The notes under the pieces are model-generated. The model saw nothing but the letters and a program-made list of their open reading frames with translations, was not told the origin of the DNA and made no database searches. A DNA stretch of 9,908 nt from NCBI GenBank assembly GCA_013813955.1, contig JACCQW010000463.1:1-9908 (forward strand), read 5' to 3'. The DNA comes from Solirubrobacterales bacterium. Lineage in GTDB: Bacteria; Actinomycetota; Thermoleophilia; Solirubrobacterales; Solirubrobacteraceae. Below are positions 1 through 7,367 of this stretch, piece by piece (position 1 is the stretch's first letter; each line of letters opens with the position of its first letter). A program made the position numbers and the translations under genes.

Positions 1-183
1 TCACGGCAGCACGCGCCCGACGAGCAGCGCGCACGCCGCCCACGCGCCGGGACCGGCCAGCCAGCCCCAGTCCTCGAAGAACGAGCGCGGCAGCGCGACC
101 GCGAGCACGACCGCGACGGCCGCCACCGAGACGGCCTGCAGCAGCGCCGCGCGCCAGAGCACAGAGCGATCCATACCCGGCAT
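1..183 (-). CDS. Small two-helix membrane protein, function unknown
   Basis: The 60-residue protein has a short basic N-terminus, a hydrophobic helix at about residues 12-31, a short loop containing FFEDWGW, and a second helix at about 39-58 ending almost at the C-terminus. It is therefore a predicted two-pass inner-membrane protein. The stop codon (TGA on the minus strand) lies at the very first bases of the window. The ATG at 183 gives the longest form; a second ATG three codons in (start at 174) is equally possible, and neither has a clear ribosome binding site. The gene diverges from the tRNA gene 13 bp away. No catalytic motif is visible and no function is assigned. The aromatic loop and the abrupt end right after helix 2 leave open that this is a shortened version of a longer membrane protein. 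Confidence 0.6.
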   Translation of the reverse strand: MPGMDRSVLWRAALLQAVSVAAVAVVLAVALPRSFFEDWGWLAGPGAWAACALLVGRVLP

Positions 184-196
184 GATGGCGGGTCGC

Positions 197-270
197 GGGC
201 GGTTAGCTCAGCTGGTCAGAGCGCCTGCCTTACAAGCAGGAGGTCGCAGGTTCGAGCCCTGCACCGCCCA
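197..270 (+). tRNA. tRNA-Val (anticodon UAC)
   Basis: A complete cloverleaf can be drawn by eye. The acceptor stem GGGCGGT (197-203) pairs with ACCGCCC (263-269) and the discriminator base is A270. The D-stem GCTC/GAGC is at 206-209 and 219-222. The anticodon stem CCTGC/GCAGG (224-228 and 236-240) encloses loop CTTACAA with anticodon TAC at 231-233. The T-stem GCAGG/CCTGC (246-250 and 258-262) encloses TTCGAGC. The 3' CCA is not encoded, as TCG follows. A weak -10-like CATGAT lies at 181-186. Confidence 0.97.
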
Positions 271-439
271 TCGTCTGAAGCCCTGCTAATACGGAGCTTT
301 CTGCTTCATGCGGCGGGGCTCCCCACGCCCATGGAAGCGGCCCGGGAGTCCGTGATACGTTGCCGACAGGACCATCAACCCACTCTCACAGGTGATGGAC
401 CGACGAACAGTCCAATCCTGTCCCGCTCCGGGCTACCGA
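271..439. other. Non-coding gap with a foldable segment (365-422)
   Basis: This gap separates the tRNA-Val 3' end from the stop of the convergent capA-like gene. No convincing gene is visible. Bases 365-422 can form an outer 7-bp stem, GACAGGA (365-371) with TCCTGTC (416-422). Directly stacked inside it is CCATCA (372-377) with TGATGG (393-398), extended by CC/GG after a one-base bulge. A competing hairpin, TGGAC (396-400) with GTCCA (410-414), shares bases with the second stem, so the two inner folds exclude each other. No T-tract follows on either strand, so a standard intrinsic terminator is not supported. It could be the 3' end region of either transcript or a small structured RNA. Confidence 0.35.
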
Positions 440-1627
440 TCACCGCAGACGCACACGCGGGCGTGTGCCGAGGATCCGGCCTCGCTGCAGGCGAGCGGAC
501 TCCACGCCGCGGGTGGACAGACGCAGATGCAGGATGCCGGTGGAGCTGGTGAGGGCTGAGCCCGCTGCCCAGACGAAGTTTCCGAGGCTGTACGCGATGA
601 GCCGCCGGCGTGCCGGCCGTCGGATGGGCTGCAGCACATGTGGGTGCGCTCCGATGACCGCGGTGGCGCCGGAGGAGATCGCTGCCCGTGCGAACGCGCG
701 CTGGCGCGCGTTCTCCTGCCTGGCCCGCTCGACGCCCCAGTGAAACGTGGCGACGACGACGTCGGCGCGGCGGGCGGCCTCTCGGACCCCGGCGCGGATG
801 ACCGGCAGCGTGGCGAATGCGGTGCCCGGCCGGCGCAGACCCGCTGCGAAGGAGCCGGGGCCGATGTCCGAGAAGCCGACAAAGGCGATCCGCAGGCCAA
901 GGCGCGTGGTCACGGCCGGCCGGCGGGCTGCGGCGAGCGTCGCCCCGGCGCCAACAGGCAGCGCGCCGGATCGGCGCACGTGGCGCACGGTGTCGAGTAG
1001 CGCGGCGGTCCCGTAGTCGCCCACGTGGTTGTTGGCGAGGTTGAGCACGTCGAGGCCGGCGAAGCGCACGACACGTCGCAGCGCGCCCGGCCGACCGCGG
1101 AACCGGAACTCCTTGGCCACCGGCGCGCCGCGACGAGAGATCGCGCACTCGAGGTTGCCGAACGCAACGTCGGCGCGCCGTAGCACCGGGGCGACGTCGC
1201 GCCACGGCCACAGGTCGCCCCGCCGAGCCATGACCGTCGCCACGCCATCGCCGAAGTTCGCGTCGCCGAACGCGGCCAGGGTGACGGCCCGGGTCCGCAC
1301 GTCGAGCGTCCGTGACGGCAGCGCTCCGGGCGCCGCGGCGCGCAGCGGATGGCGCGCGCGTGGTCTGTGCGGGCGATAGCGCAGGCGCACGGTCCCGTCA
1401 CCTGCCGCCACGCCGGTGGCCACCACGACCCACGAACGAGGCGTGCGGTGCTCAAGGTGCACCGGAGCGCCGGGAGGTGCGCCACGCACAACCACGGCGA
1501 TCTCCACGCCCGGCGCCCGCACCGCAGGACCCTCGATCGACAGCTGCGGCGTCTGCGCCCCCGCCACCCCTGGAGCCGCCATCACCACCGACGCGGCCGC
1601 CGCGACCGCCACGCGCGCTATGGACAT
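440..1627 (-). CDS. Secreted CapA/PgsA-type metallophosphoesterase-fold protein
   Basis: The 395-residue protein has a signal peptide (residues 1-25, likely cut after AGA), a beta-rich Ig-like region (about 27-112), and a CapA-type domain (about 115-380). Family motifs are visible in order: GDANFGD (121-127), GNLE (157-160), NLANNH (196-201), HWG (296-298), GAHPH (326-330) and YSLGNF (346-351). These are the conserved Asp, Asn and His positions of the PGA_cap/CapA fold, a metallophosphatase-like domain found in capsule and poly-gamma-glutamate loci. Its biochemical activity is poorly defined in the family. The start chosen is the ATG at 1627, because it opens a clean signal peptide; an upstream extension would add an arginine-rich stretch. 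The start lies 10 bases inside the end of the upstream SGNH gene, so the two are probably co-transcribed and translationally coupled. The protein should act outside the cytoplasmic membrane on surface polymer. Confidence 0.88.
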   Translation of the reverse strand: MSIARVAVAAAASVVMAAPGVAGAQTPQLSIEGPAVRAPGVEIAVVVRGAPPGAPVHLEHRTPRSWVVVATGVAAGDGTVRLRYRPHRPRARHPLRAAAPGALPSRTLDVRTRAVTLAAFGDANFGDGVATVMARRGDLWPWRDVAPVLRRADVAFGNLECAISRRGAPVAKEFRFRGRPGALRRVVRFAGLDVLNLANNHVGDYGTAALLDTVRHVRRSGALPVGAGATLAAARRPAVTTRLGLRIAFVGFSDIGPGSFAAGLRRPGTAFATLPVIRAGVREAARRADVVVATFHWGVERARQENARQRAFARAAISSGATAVIGAHPHVLQPIRRPARRRLIAYSLGNFVWAAGSALTSSTGILHLRLSTRGVESARLQRGRILGTRPRVRLR

Positions 1628-2232
1628 GGAACCGGGGCCGCGAGCGGTAGGGCTTGACGAAGGAGCCGGGCGAGCCCCCGCGCGCCGCCGGCGCCGAGAT
1701 GGATGCCGTCGCCGGCGAACCATCCGCCGTTTCCAGCGCTGACTCGCACCCAGTCCAGCAGCGCAGCGCGCCCCGGATGACGGCGGGCGAATCGGCGCAC
1801 GACCGTGGCGTCCGCGCCCCCCGATCCGCCGGTCTCGCGCGGGGTGACCAGTCCGAGGACCCGGTCGGGGCCGGCGATTGCGAGAGCAGATCGCAGGTGC
1901 GACGTGGTGATCGACGCGTTGGTGCCCAGCGCAAGCACGACGAGCCGCGGGAGCGTCCCCGCGCGCCGGCGCGCGCGCATGAGGTCGAGCCCCTGACCGA
2001 TCTGGCGGCAGCCGCGAGCATCAACCTCGTACCCCGCACGCGTTAGTTGCGGCACTGCACCGAGCATCACCGAGTCGCCGATCGCCAGCGGTGCGCGCCC
2101 GGGGGTGCGTTTCACCGCAGGCCCGCGTTGCTGGGCGGCATCGCACGCCCAAGCATCGCCCGCGACCAACCCGATGAGCGTCAGGGCGAGGACGGGAGCG
2201 AGCGCGTGGCGCACGGCGTGACTGTGCCACAC
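1618..2232 (-). CDS. Secreted SGNH-fold esterase, OatA/OafB C-domain type
   Basis: The 204-residue protein has an N-terminal signal sequence (hydrophobic stretch about 11-26, likely cleavage after AWA at 29). It then carries a compact SGNH domain: block I GDSVML with catalytic Ser54, a Gly in block II (about 74), block III LGTN with Asn105, and block V GDGIHL with Asp175 and His178. The VDW-like LLDWV before the last block and the WFAGDGIHL ending resemble the SGNH domain fused to acyltransferase-3 proteins such as OatA and OafB, here as a stand-alone secreted enzyme. It probably transfers or removes an O-acyl group on a surface glycan. The start is GTG at 2232; a second GTG at 2214 is possible and neither has a clear Shine-Dalgarno sequence. 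It overlaps the downstream capA-like gene by 10 bp and diverges from the MBOAT gene across 57 bp. Confidence 0.85.
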   Translation of the reverse strand: MWHSHAVRHALAPVLALTLIGLVAGDAWACDAAQQRGPAVKRTPGRAPLAIGDSVMLGAVPQLTRAGYEVDARGCRQIGQGLDLMRARRRAGTLPRLVVLALGTNASITTSHLRSALAIAGPDRVLGLVTPRETGGSGGADATVVRRFARRHPGRAALLDWVRVSAGNGGWFAGDGIHLGAGGARGLARLLRQALPLAAPVPCP

Positions 2233-2263
2233 CTGTCGGCATACCGCATGTTGATTTGAGCGC

Positions 2264-2285
2264 TACCCTGGGCGCCCCCAAGGGA
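2264..2285 (+). promoter_or_regulatory. Candidate -10 box and ribosome binding site of the MBOAT gene
   Basis: A -10-like TACCCT lies at 2264-2269, placing a start of transcription near 2276. The purine run AAGGGA at 2280-2285 sits 4 nt before the GTG at 2290 and is one of the few recognisable Shine-Dalgarno sequences in the window, supporting that GTG as the start. No convincing -35 was found. Confidence 0.35.
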
Positions 2286-2289
2286 CGCC

Positions 2290-3690
2290 GTGGTCTTTCC
2301 GACATTCGAGTTCGCTGTCTTCTTCGTGGCCGTGCTCGCGCTCTCGTGGGCGCTGATGCCGCGACCCGGCGTCTGGAAGCCGTTCATTCTCGGCGCCAGC
2401 GGCCTGTTCTATGCGGCCGCGAGTTGGCGGTGGCTGCTGTTGCTGGCGGCCGTCGTGCTCGTCAATCAGGCGTGCGCGGTGCTGGTGCACCGCCACCGTG
2501 CCGACGAGCGTCGGCGCCGGCAGATCATCACTCTCGCCGTGGCACTCGACCTCGGCCTGCTCGGTCTCTACAAGTACTACGGGTTCTTCGTGGAGGAGCT
2601 CAACGGCGTGCTCGACGTCGTGGGCCTGGGCTTTCCGCTGCCGTTGCTCTCGCTGGCGCTGCCGGTCGGCATCAGCTTCTTCATCTTCCAGGCGATCTCG
2701 TATGTCGTCGACGTCGCCCGGGGTCTGGTGACGCCTGCACGCACGATCGACCTTGCAATCTATCTCAGCTTCTTTCCCCACCTCGTCGCCGGGCCGATCG
2801 TGCGCGCACGGGAGTTCCTGCCGCAGCTGGAGACGCCGCGCGACCCGCGCAACGTCGCGGTCGGGACCGGCGTGGTGCTCGTGGCGATCGGGCTCGTCAA
2901 GAAGGTGGCGATCGCCGACTACCTCGCCCGGGAGGTGGTCGATCCCGTCTTCGGTGTCCCGCAGCTGTACGCGTCACCCGACGTCGCGCTCGCCGCATAT
3001 GCCTACACCGCTCAGATCTACTGCGACTTTTCGGGCTACACGGACATCGCCATCGGTCTGGCGCTGCTGATGGGCTTCGTGTTCCCGCAGAACTTCGCGT
3101 CCCCCTATCGCGCGACGAGCTTTCGCGACTTCTGGCGGCGTTGGCACATCACGCTCTCGCGGTTCTTGCGCGACTTCCTGTACATCCCGCTCGGGGGAAA
3201 CCGCGGCGGGCGAGCACGCACGATCCGCAACCTCATGCTCACGATGGGCCTCGGCGGGCTGTGGCACGGTGCGGCCTGGACGTTCGTGCTCTGGGGCGGT
3301 CTGCACGGTGCCGGCTTGGCTGCAGAGCACGGCCTGGGTGAGCGGCGCGTGCGGCGCGTGCCTGCGTGGCTGCGGTGGCTGGTCGTCTTCCATCTCGTCG
3401 TGCTCGGCTGGATCTTGTTTCGCAGCCCTGATCTCGATGTCGCCGGAACGTTCTTGGCGCAGCTCGCCGAGCCGGGCTCGGCGACGTTGTGGTCGGCGCC
3501 CGTGCTGGTGGCGATCGTCACAGTCATCGGGCTGCAGCTCCTGCCCCCGCGCCCGCTCGAAGCGCTCCGCTTACGGGCCGAGAACGCCCGGCCGGGCGCG
3601 CTCGGTGTTGGCCTAGCGGCCGTGATCCTGCTCGTGGCAGCTACCGTGCCGGGTCAGGGTGTCCCGCCGTTCATCTACTTCCAGTTCTGA
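2290..3690 (+). CDS. MBOAT-family O-acyltransferase (AlgI/PatA/DltB-like)
   Basis: The 466-residue polytopic membrane protein has the length and order of motifs of AlgI-type MBOAT enzymes. An N-terminal VFPTFEFAVFF segment is typical of the family. YKYYGFF (near 95) and PVGISFFIFQAISYVVD follow, then LSFFPHLVAGPI. The conserved core comes next: DFSGYTDIAIG, FRDFWRRWHITLSRFLRDFLYIPLGG with His286, and GLWHGAAWTFVLWGGLHG with His326, the invariant catalytic histidine of the family. These enzymes pass an acyl group, usually acetyl, from a cytoplasmic donor through the membrane to a glycan or to a partner protein. Here the partner is probably the SGNH protein encoded directly downstream, whose start overlaps this gene by 32 nt. 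The start is GTG with AAGGGA upstream. The acyl donor and the target polymer cannot be read from the sequence. Confidence 0.95.
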   Translation: MVFPTFEFAVFFVAVLALSWALMPRPGVWKPFILGASGLFYAAASWRWLLLLAAVVLVNQACAVLVHRHRADERRRRQIITLAVALDLGLLGLYKYYGFFVEELNGVLDVVGLGFPLPLLSLALPVGISFFIFQAISYVVDVARGLVTPARTIDLAIYLSFFPHLVAGPIVRAREFLPQLETPRDPRNVAVGTGVVLVAIGLVKKVAIADYLAREVVDPVFGVPQLYASPDVALAAYAYTAQIYCDFSGYTDIAIGLALLMGFVFPQNFASPYRATSFRDFWRRWHITLSRFLRDFLYIPLGGNRGGRARTIRNLMLTMGLGGLWHGAAWTFVLWGGLHGAGLAAEHGLGERRVRRVPAWLRWLVVFHLVVLGWILFRSPDLDVAGTFLAQLAEPGSATLWSAPVLVAIVTVIGLQLLPPRPLEALRLRAENARPGALGVGLAAVILLVAATVPGQGVPPFIYFQF

Positions 3691-4723
3691 GCGCATCGAG
3701 GCCTTCGCCACCGACGCCGAGGCGCCGGTGCGCGTCGACGCGCGGCGCTTCCGCGCCCGCGACGCGCTCGTAGTGGTGGGCATCGCCGCGGTGCTGCTCG
3801 CGCTTTTCGGCGGTCGCGGCATCCGCGACGAGGCCAAGGAGATGGAGCCCGGCCTCACGCGAAGCACGCTGACCGCGATCGGGGCACCCACGGGCTGGCT
3901 GGCCGACCGTCTGCCGTTCGCCGACGTCACCGACGCCCTGGGCGACGCACTCTCCCCCGAGGACGATCTCGGCGAGGCCGCCCCCGTTGCATCGTCGGGT
4001 CCAGCCGCGGGCGCCGACACGACCGCACCGGTGGACCCGGCGGCATTTGATCCCGCATCGATCGGCGCGACGCCGACCGAGCCGCCCGAGCTGCGCAAGG
4101 TGCTGGTGACCGGCGACTCGATGGCGATGCCCCTCGACGTGGAGATCACCCGACGCCTTGCCGACGGCGGCGATGTGCGCGGCGAGCGCGACCCGCACAT
4201 CGGTACCGGGATCTCCAAGAGCGATCTCCTTGACTGGGTACCCCTGGCCGCGCGTCAGACCCGTGACCGCAGGCCCGGCGCGGTTGTCGTCTTCATCGGC
4301 GCCAACGAGGGATTCCCGCTCCCAACTGCCCGCGGGCGGACAGTTGAATGCTGCGGTGCCGAGTGGGCGGCGCAGTTCGCCACCCGCGCTCGCCAGATGA
4401 TGAACACCTATCGCCAGGGTGGCCGCGCGCGCGTCTACTGGCTCACGCTGCCATTGCCACGCGACGCCGAGCGCCGGCGCATCGCGCAGGTCGTCAATGC
4501 GGCGCTCCGCGTGGCCGCCGAGGCGTACCGCGCGCATGTCCGCCTGCTCGACATGGAGCGCGTCTTTACGCCCGCGCGACGATTCCGTGGCACGCTCTCG
4601 ATCAGCGGGCGCGAGACCGTCGTCCGCGAGGCCGACGGCATCCACCTCAACGACACCGGCGCGAAACTGGCCGCCGACCTTGTCCTCGCGCGAATGGCGC
4701 GCGACTTTGCGGTTCTCAGGTGA
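3659..4723 (+). CDS. Membrane-anchored SGNH protein, DUF459-like, MBOAT partner
   Basis: The 354-residue protein has a cytoplasmic N-terminus, one transmembrane helix (about 35-50), an Ala/Pro/Asp-rich linker (about 90-143) and an extracytoplasmic SGNH domain. Block I is TGDSMAMPL with Ser154, block III GANEG with Asn216, and the last block ADGIHLN with Asp326 and His329. Further marks are HIGTGISK (180-187), a Cys231-Cys232 pair and YWLTLP (260-265); all recur in the paralogue at 7404-8621. The layout matches SGNH partners of MBOAT proteins (AlgJ/AlgX, PatB, DltD), which complete acyl transfer onto an exported polymer. The GTG at 3659 lies 32 nt inside the MBOAT gene, suggesting translational coupling. 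A later GTG at 3728 would still keep the helix. The 3' end overlaps the convergent small gene by 8 bp. Confidence 0.87.
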   Translation: MSRRSSTSSSERIEAFATDAEAPVRVDARRFRARDALVVVGIAAVLLALFGGRGIRDEAKEMEPGLTRSTLTAIGAPTGWLADRLPFADVTDALGDALSPEDDLGEAAPVASSGPAAGADTTAPVDPAAFDPASIGATPTEPPELRKVLVTGDSMAMPLDVEITRRLADGGDVRGERDPHIGTGISKSDLLDWVPLAARQTRDRRPGAVVVFIGANEGFPLPTARGRTVECCGAEWAAQFATRARQMMNTYRQGGRARVYWLTLPLPRDAERRRIAQVVNAALRVAAEAYRAHVRLLDMERVFTPARRFRGTLSISGRETVVREADGIHLNDTGAKLAADLVLARMARDFAVLR

Positions 4724-5114
4724 ACTGCGTGTACGTGTGCAACACGCGCGCGCTCCCCTTGCTGCAGGTGACGCGCGCATCGAACTGTGTGGAGATCGTG
4801 TTGAAGCGCCGCTCCGTGCACCGGTAGGTCAGGACCCGTGAACGACAGCGGCCGTCACGCCCGCCGTTGCGTACCCGGCAGCGGTAGTACGCTCGGACGA
4901 CGCGAAGGCCCGTACGGCAGCTGGTGCGCGTGACGCTGAGCTTCGTGAGGTACGTCGGGCCGAGGCCGCGGCCGTTCATCGGGATCCGACACGTCGCCGA
5001 GGAGCTCGCTTGCGGGCCGTCGGCCGACGCTTCAGCCGAGACCATGAGAGTCAGAACGAGCAGCAGCGAGGACGCAAGTAGGGCAAGACGCACGGGACGG
5101 GCGAGGCTGCGCAC
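4716..5114 (-). CDS. Small secreted six-cysteine protein, function unknown
   Basis: The 132-residue protein begins with a signal peptide: a basic start, a hydrophobic core at about 9-25 and likely cleavage around SAEASA (26-31). The mature part of about 100 residues is basic and has six cysteines (42, 66, 79, 90, 99 and 117), an even number suited to three disulfides. It is rich in Arg, Thr and Tyr. The reading frame stays open well upstream, but the GTG at 5114 is preferred because it opens the signal peptide directly and has a GGA 6 nt before it; a GTG at 5093 is the alternative. The gene converges on the SGNH gene (8-bp overlap of stops) and diverges from the delta-60 gene across 88 bp. 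I do not recognise the family and assign no function. Confidence 0.72.
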   Translation of the reverse strand: MRSLARPVRLALLASSLLLVLTLMVSAEASADGPQASSSATCRIPMNGRGLGPTYLTKLSVTRTSCRTGLRVVRAYYRCRVRNGGRDGRCRSRVLTYRCTERRFNTISTQFDARVTCSKGSARVLHTYTQFT

Positions 5115-5130
5115 GGTAGTTCCATTCTGA

Positions 5131-5158
5131 TTGGAAGCAGGTTTCGTCCGAGGATAGC
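5131..5158 (+). promoter_or_regulatory. Candidate promoter of the delta-60-like gene
   Basis: TTGGAA (5131-5136) and GATAGC (5153-5158) are separated by 16 bp, about 44 bp before the ATG at 5203. The same -35-like TTGGAA with a 16-bp spacer occurs before the gene at 8711. The -10 match is poor, so this is tentative. Confidence 0.25.
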
Positions 5159-5202
5159 CCTGACTGCCCCCTGCCGCTGCAGCCCGGCGTCGAATCCGTA
5201 CG

Positions 5203-6411
5203 ATGCCGATGATGCCCCGCCTGACCGTGTTCGTCGTCGCGGCGCTCGGCACCCTCGCGGTCGCATCGCCGGGTGCGCTGGCGCAAACCCCGCGGACACT
5301 TGCCGTCCCAGGACTGGAAGGAAGCGCCGTTGCGATCGCCGGAGCTGCGCGCCTCGCCGACGGCGGCGCGATCGTGGTGGGCACGCTGGGCGAGGGCGGC
5401 CGGAGGCGCGTGATCGCGCTCCGCCTGCGCCACGATGGAACCGTCGACCCGGGCTACGGCCGCGGCGGCTTGGCTCGCGTGGTCGAGAGCGGGGGCTCGC
5501 GGGCCGTCGGCGTCGCCGCCGACCCGGGATCTGGCCGGGCGTGGGTGGCCACAGGGGAGGGCAGGCGCGGATCCGTCCGGTCGCTGGACGGTCGCGGTCG
5601 GCGCGCGCGACGCTTCGGGCGAGGCGGTATACGACGACTTGGCGCGGCTCCGGTGGCGATCGCGACGGGGCGAGGACGCGTGGTGGTCGCCTACGGCGAT
5701 GGCTGTCGCGGCTGTCGTCTGATGTCGATGGACGCTCGGACCGGAAACGTGACGGCGCGTGCGCAGTTCGGCGCCGCCGACGGGCTACAGCCGCCCGGAT
5801 GCGCTCCCGCATCCGTGACCAGCCTTGCTGTGTTGAGCGATGGCGGGGTGGCCATCGGCGCGGCGCGACGGTTTGGCGCGTGTCCGGTGCGCCTCGTGGT
5901 GCGTACAGCCGCGCTGGCGGCGGCGGGCGGGCTGCGAGGCGCCGGCGCTCTGGCGCTGCCGGGTGTCACCCAGCGCACCGTGGTGGCCGGCGCAGCCGGT
6001 TCCGCTCTGGACGTCTGCCTCGCGATGCAGCGGACTGACGGCGTTGCGCTCGCGCGCTCCGGCCTTTCCGACCTGCGTGGCGCGGCGACTGGTGACGCCC
6101 CGCCCGCCGCTCTCCCCGAGACGGTTGTGCCCGGGATAGCCGGCTCCCTCGTGGCCGTCGTACCCACTGGCGCGACGGGCTGCGCGGCGCTTGTGGCCGG
6201 TGAGCGGGCGACGCTCGTGCAGGCCGGACGCGACGGCGGCGCTGCCAAGGTGACCCGGCTCCCGCCGGGCGTTCGCGCTGCGGCGCTCTTTCGCTGCCGG
6301 CGCCACGTGCTCGTTCTCGGCGTGCGGCGTCGCGGCGGGCGCCAGGAGGGAGTCGTAAGCGTCGTCGATCTACGCGGTCAGCGAGCGCAGGCTCGGGCCG
6401 CGTCGGCGTAG
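5203..6411 (+). CDS. Secreted delta-60 repeat / beta-propeller-like protein
   Basis: The 402-residue protein has a signal peptide (residues 1-28, cleavage after ALA). The body consists of short beta-strand-like repeats rich in Gly, Ala, Val and Arg. Residues about 48-92 follow the delta-60 repeat pattern: a LADGGAIVVG strand, then ALRLRHDGTVDPGYGRGG, which matches the family's LxPDGxxDxxFGxxG signature. A weaker copy lies at about 126-146 (LDGRGRRARRFGRGG). Later repeats are degenerate. Several cysteines, including the CRGC at 169-172, suggest disulfides in an exported protein. Such repeats usually form beta-propellers, with binding rather than catalytic roles. ATG at 5203 is the longest start; ATGs at 5209 and 5212 are equivalent for the signal peptide. 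The last 34 nt overlap the convergent lipoprotein gene. Confidence 0.75.
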   Translation: MPMMPRLTVFVVAALGTLAVASPGALAQTPRTLAVPGLEGSAVAIAGAARLADGGAIVVGTLGEGGRRRVIALRLRHDGTVDPGYGRGGLARVVESGGSRAVGVAADPGSGRAWVATGEGRRGSVRSLDGRGRRARRFGRGGIRRLGAAPVAIATGRGRVVVAYGDGCRGCRLMSMDARTGNVTARAQFGAADGLQPPGCAPASVTSLAVLSDGGVAIGAARRFGACPVRLVVRTAALAAAGGLRGAGALALPGVTQRTVVAGAAGSALDVCLAMQRTDGVALARSGLSDLRGAATGDAPPAALPETVVPGIAGSLVAVVPTGATGCAALVAGERATLVQAGRDGGAAKVTRLPPGVRAAALFRCRRHVLVLGVRRRGGRQEGVVSVVDLRGQRAQARAASA

Positions 6412-7361
6412 AGCGCCGCGCGGCCTGCATATCCCGTTGCGGTGGCGTGCACGTGGTCGCCCGCGAGCCACTCGCGGTGCTGTTCTGACTCGGCGCTCCA
6501 GTCGGCGAGTCGCAGCGTGCCCGGTTCCTCGGCAGCCGCGCGGCGCAGCAGCGCGTTGGCGCGGGCGTACGACACGCCATTTACGGGCGGGCGGCGTATG
6601 GTCGCCCAGATCGCGCAGCCGCGGCCGCGCTGATGCTCGGCCGTACGGCGCAGGGCGGCCTCGAGCGGTGCCAGATCCTGTGGACCGTCGTTGGTGAACA
6701 GGCTGAACGCCAGGACGGTCGGGCGTGTGGCCAGCTTCGCCAGTCGGCGCATCCCAGAGGCCAGCGTCCGGTCCTCTTGGGCGTCGATCTCCACCGTCCA
6801 GCCGGGGAGCAGGCTGGCGAGGTACGGCTTGGTGCCGACCGCGAGCGAGTCTCCGATCATCACGAGCGTGCGCCGCCGTGGCGATGGCGGCGGCACGGCG
6901 GGAGCATCCCTGGGCGGCAGGTCGACGAGCGGTGGACCGGCCGTCAGGCGTCGCCGCCGCGCGGTCGGCCGCTGGATGCGCACGAGGGCGACAGCGACGC
7001 GATCGCCGGAGGTCGCGGTGATCCTCGTAAAGGGCGAGTCGCTGTCGGCCCGCAGCTCGACCCGAGCGCGCCAGCGGCCCCGGCGGTCGACGCGTGCGAT
7101 TGCCGCGCAGCCAGGTGAAGTGCAGCCGGCGTCCACCGCCACGCGTCCTCCGGGATGGGCTGTACCGGCGACTGCGGTGGTCGCGCGCAACCTCCCGTCG
7201 CCACCCATCCGGGCGCGCACCGGCCCGCCCGGGACGGCGAGGCGCAGATTGGCCACCGAAGTGTGCGCGCCCGTCGGGGTGGTCTGCGCGGAGGGTTCGT
7301 TCTCGCCGCAGCCACCGGCCAGAAGAATCACCAGGAACGAGAGGAGCAGGCGGCGGGGCAT
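6378..7361 (-). CDS. SGNH-fold lipoprotein hydrolase
   Basis: The 327-residue protein starts with a lipoprotein signal peptide: two Arg, a hydrophobic core and LAGGC with Cys18 as the lipidation site, followed by a polar stretch. A beta-rich N-domain (about 36-140) comes next, then a Pro-rich linker and an SGNH domain. Block I is IGDSLAVG with Ser172, block III SLFTND with Asn224, and the last block GDHVHA with Asp302 and His305. It should be an outer-face lipid-anchored esterase or acyl-transfer protein, probably acting on a surface glycan; the substrate is unknown. The frame stays open far upstream to 8849, but that stretch is the shadow of the divergent gene, and the ATG at 7361 opens the lipoprotein signal. 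It shares a 42-bp divergent promoter region with the next gene and overlaps the preceding gene by 34 bp tail to tail. Confidence 0.88.
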   Translation of the reverse strand: MPRRLLLSFLVILLAGGCGENEPSAQTTPTGAHTSVANLRLAVPGGPVRARMGGDGRLRATTAVAGTAHPGGRVAVDAGCTSPGCAAIARVDRRGRWRARVELRADSDSPFTRITATSGDRVAVALVRIQRPTARRRRLTAGPPLVDLPPRDAPAVPPPSPRRRTLVMIGDSLAVGTKPYLASLLPGWTVEIDAQEDRTLASGMRRLAKLATRPTVLAFSLFTNDGPQDLAPLEAALRRTAEHQRGRGCAIWATIRRPPVNGVSYARANALLRRAAAEEPGTLRLADWSAESEQHREWLAGDHVHATATGYAGRAALYADAARACAR

Positions 7362-7367
7362 GCGTGC

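Noticed and set aside
197..270. tRNA-Val as an integration site of a mobile element
   Set aside because: No repeat of the tRNA 3' end and no integrase or mobile gene was seen in the window.
293..322. GGAGC/GCTCC hairpin as a terminator for tRNA-Val
   Set aside because: Only 5 bp with a 20-base loop and no T-tract.
375..1211. 278-residue minus-strand frame overlapping the CapA-like gene
   Set aside because: Low-complexity Arg/Pro/Ala shadow; the CapA motifs lie in the other frame.
1628..1723. Extended N-terminus of the CapA-like protein
   Set aside because: The added stretch is almost all Arg, Pro and Ser, overlaps the upstream SGNH gene deeply, and would bury the signal peptide.
2270..2277. 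GGGCGCCC palindrome before the MBOAT gene as an operator
   Set aside because: An 8-bp GC palindrome is expected by chance in DNA of this composition.
2256..3341. 361-residue plus-strand frame inside the MBOAT gene
   Set aside because: Arg/Ala-rich shadow of the MBOAT frame with no family motifs.
5115..5384. Upstream extension of the six-cysteine protein
   Set aside because: It runs antisense into the delta-60 gene and would bury the signal peptide.
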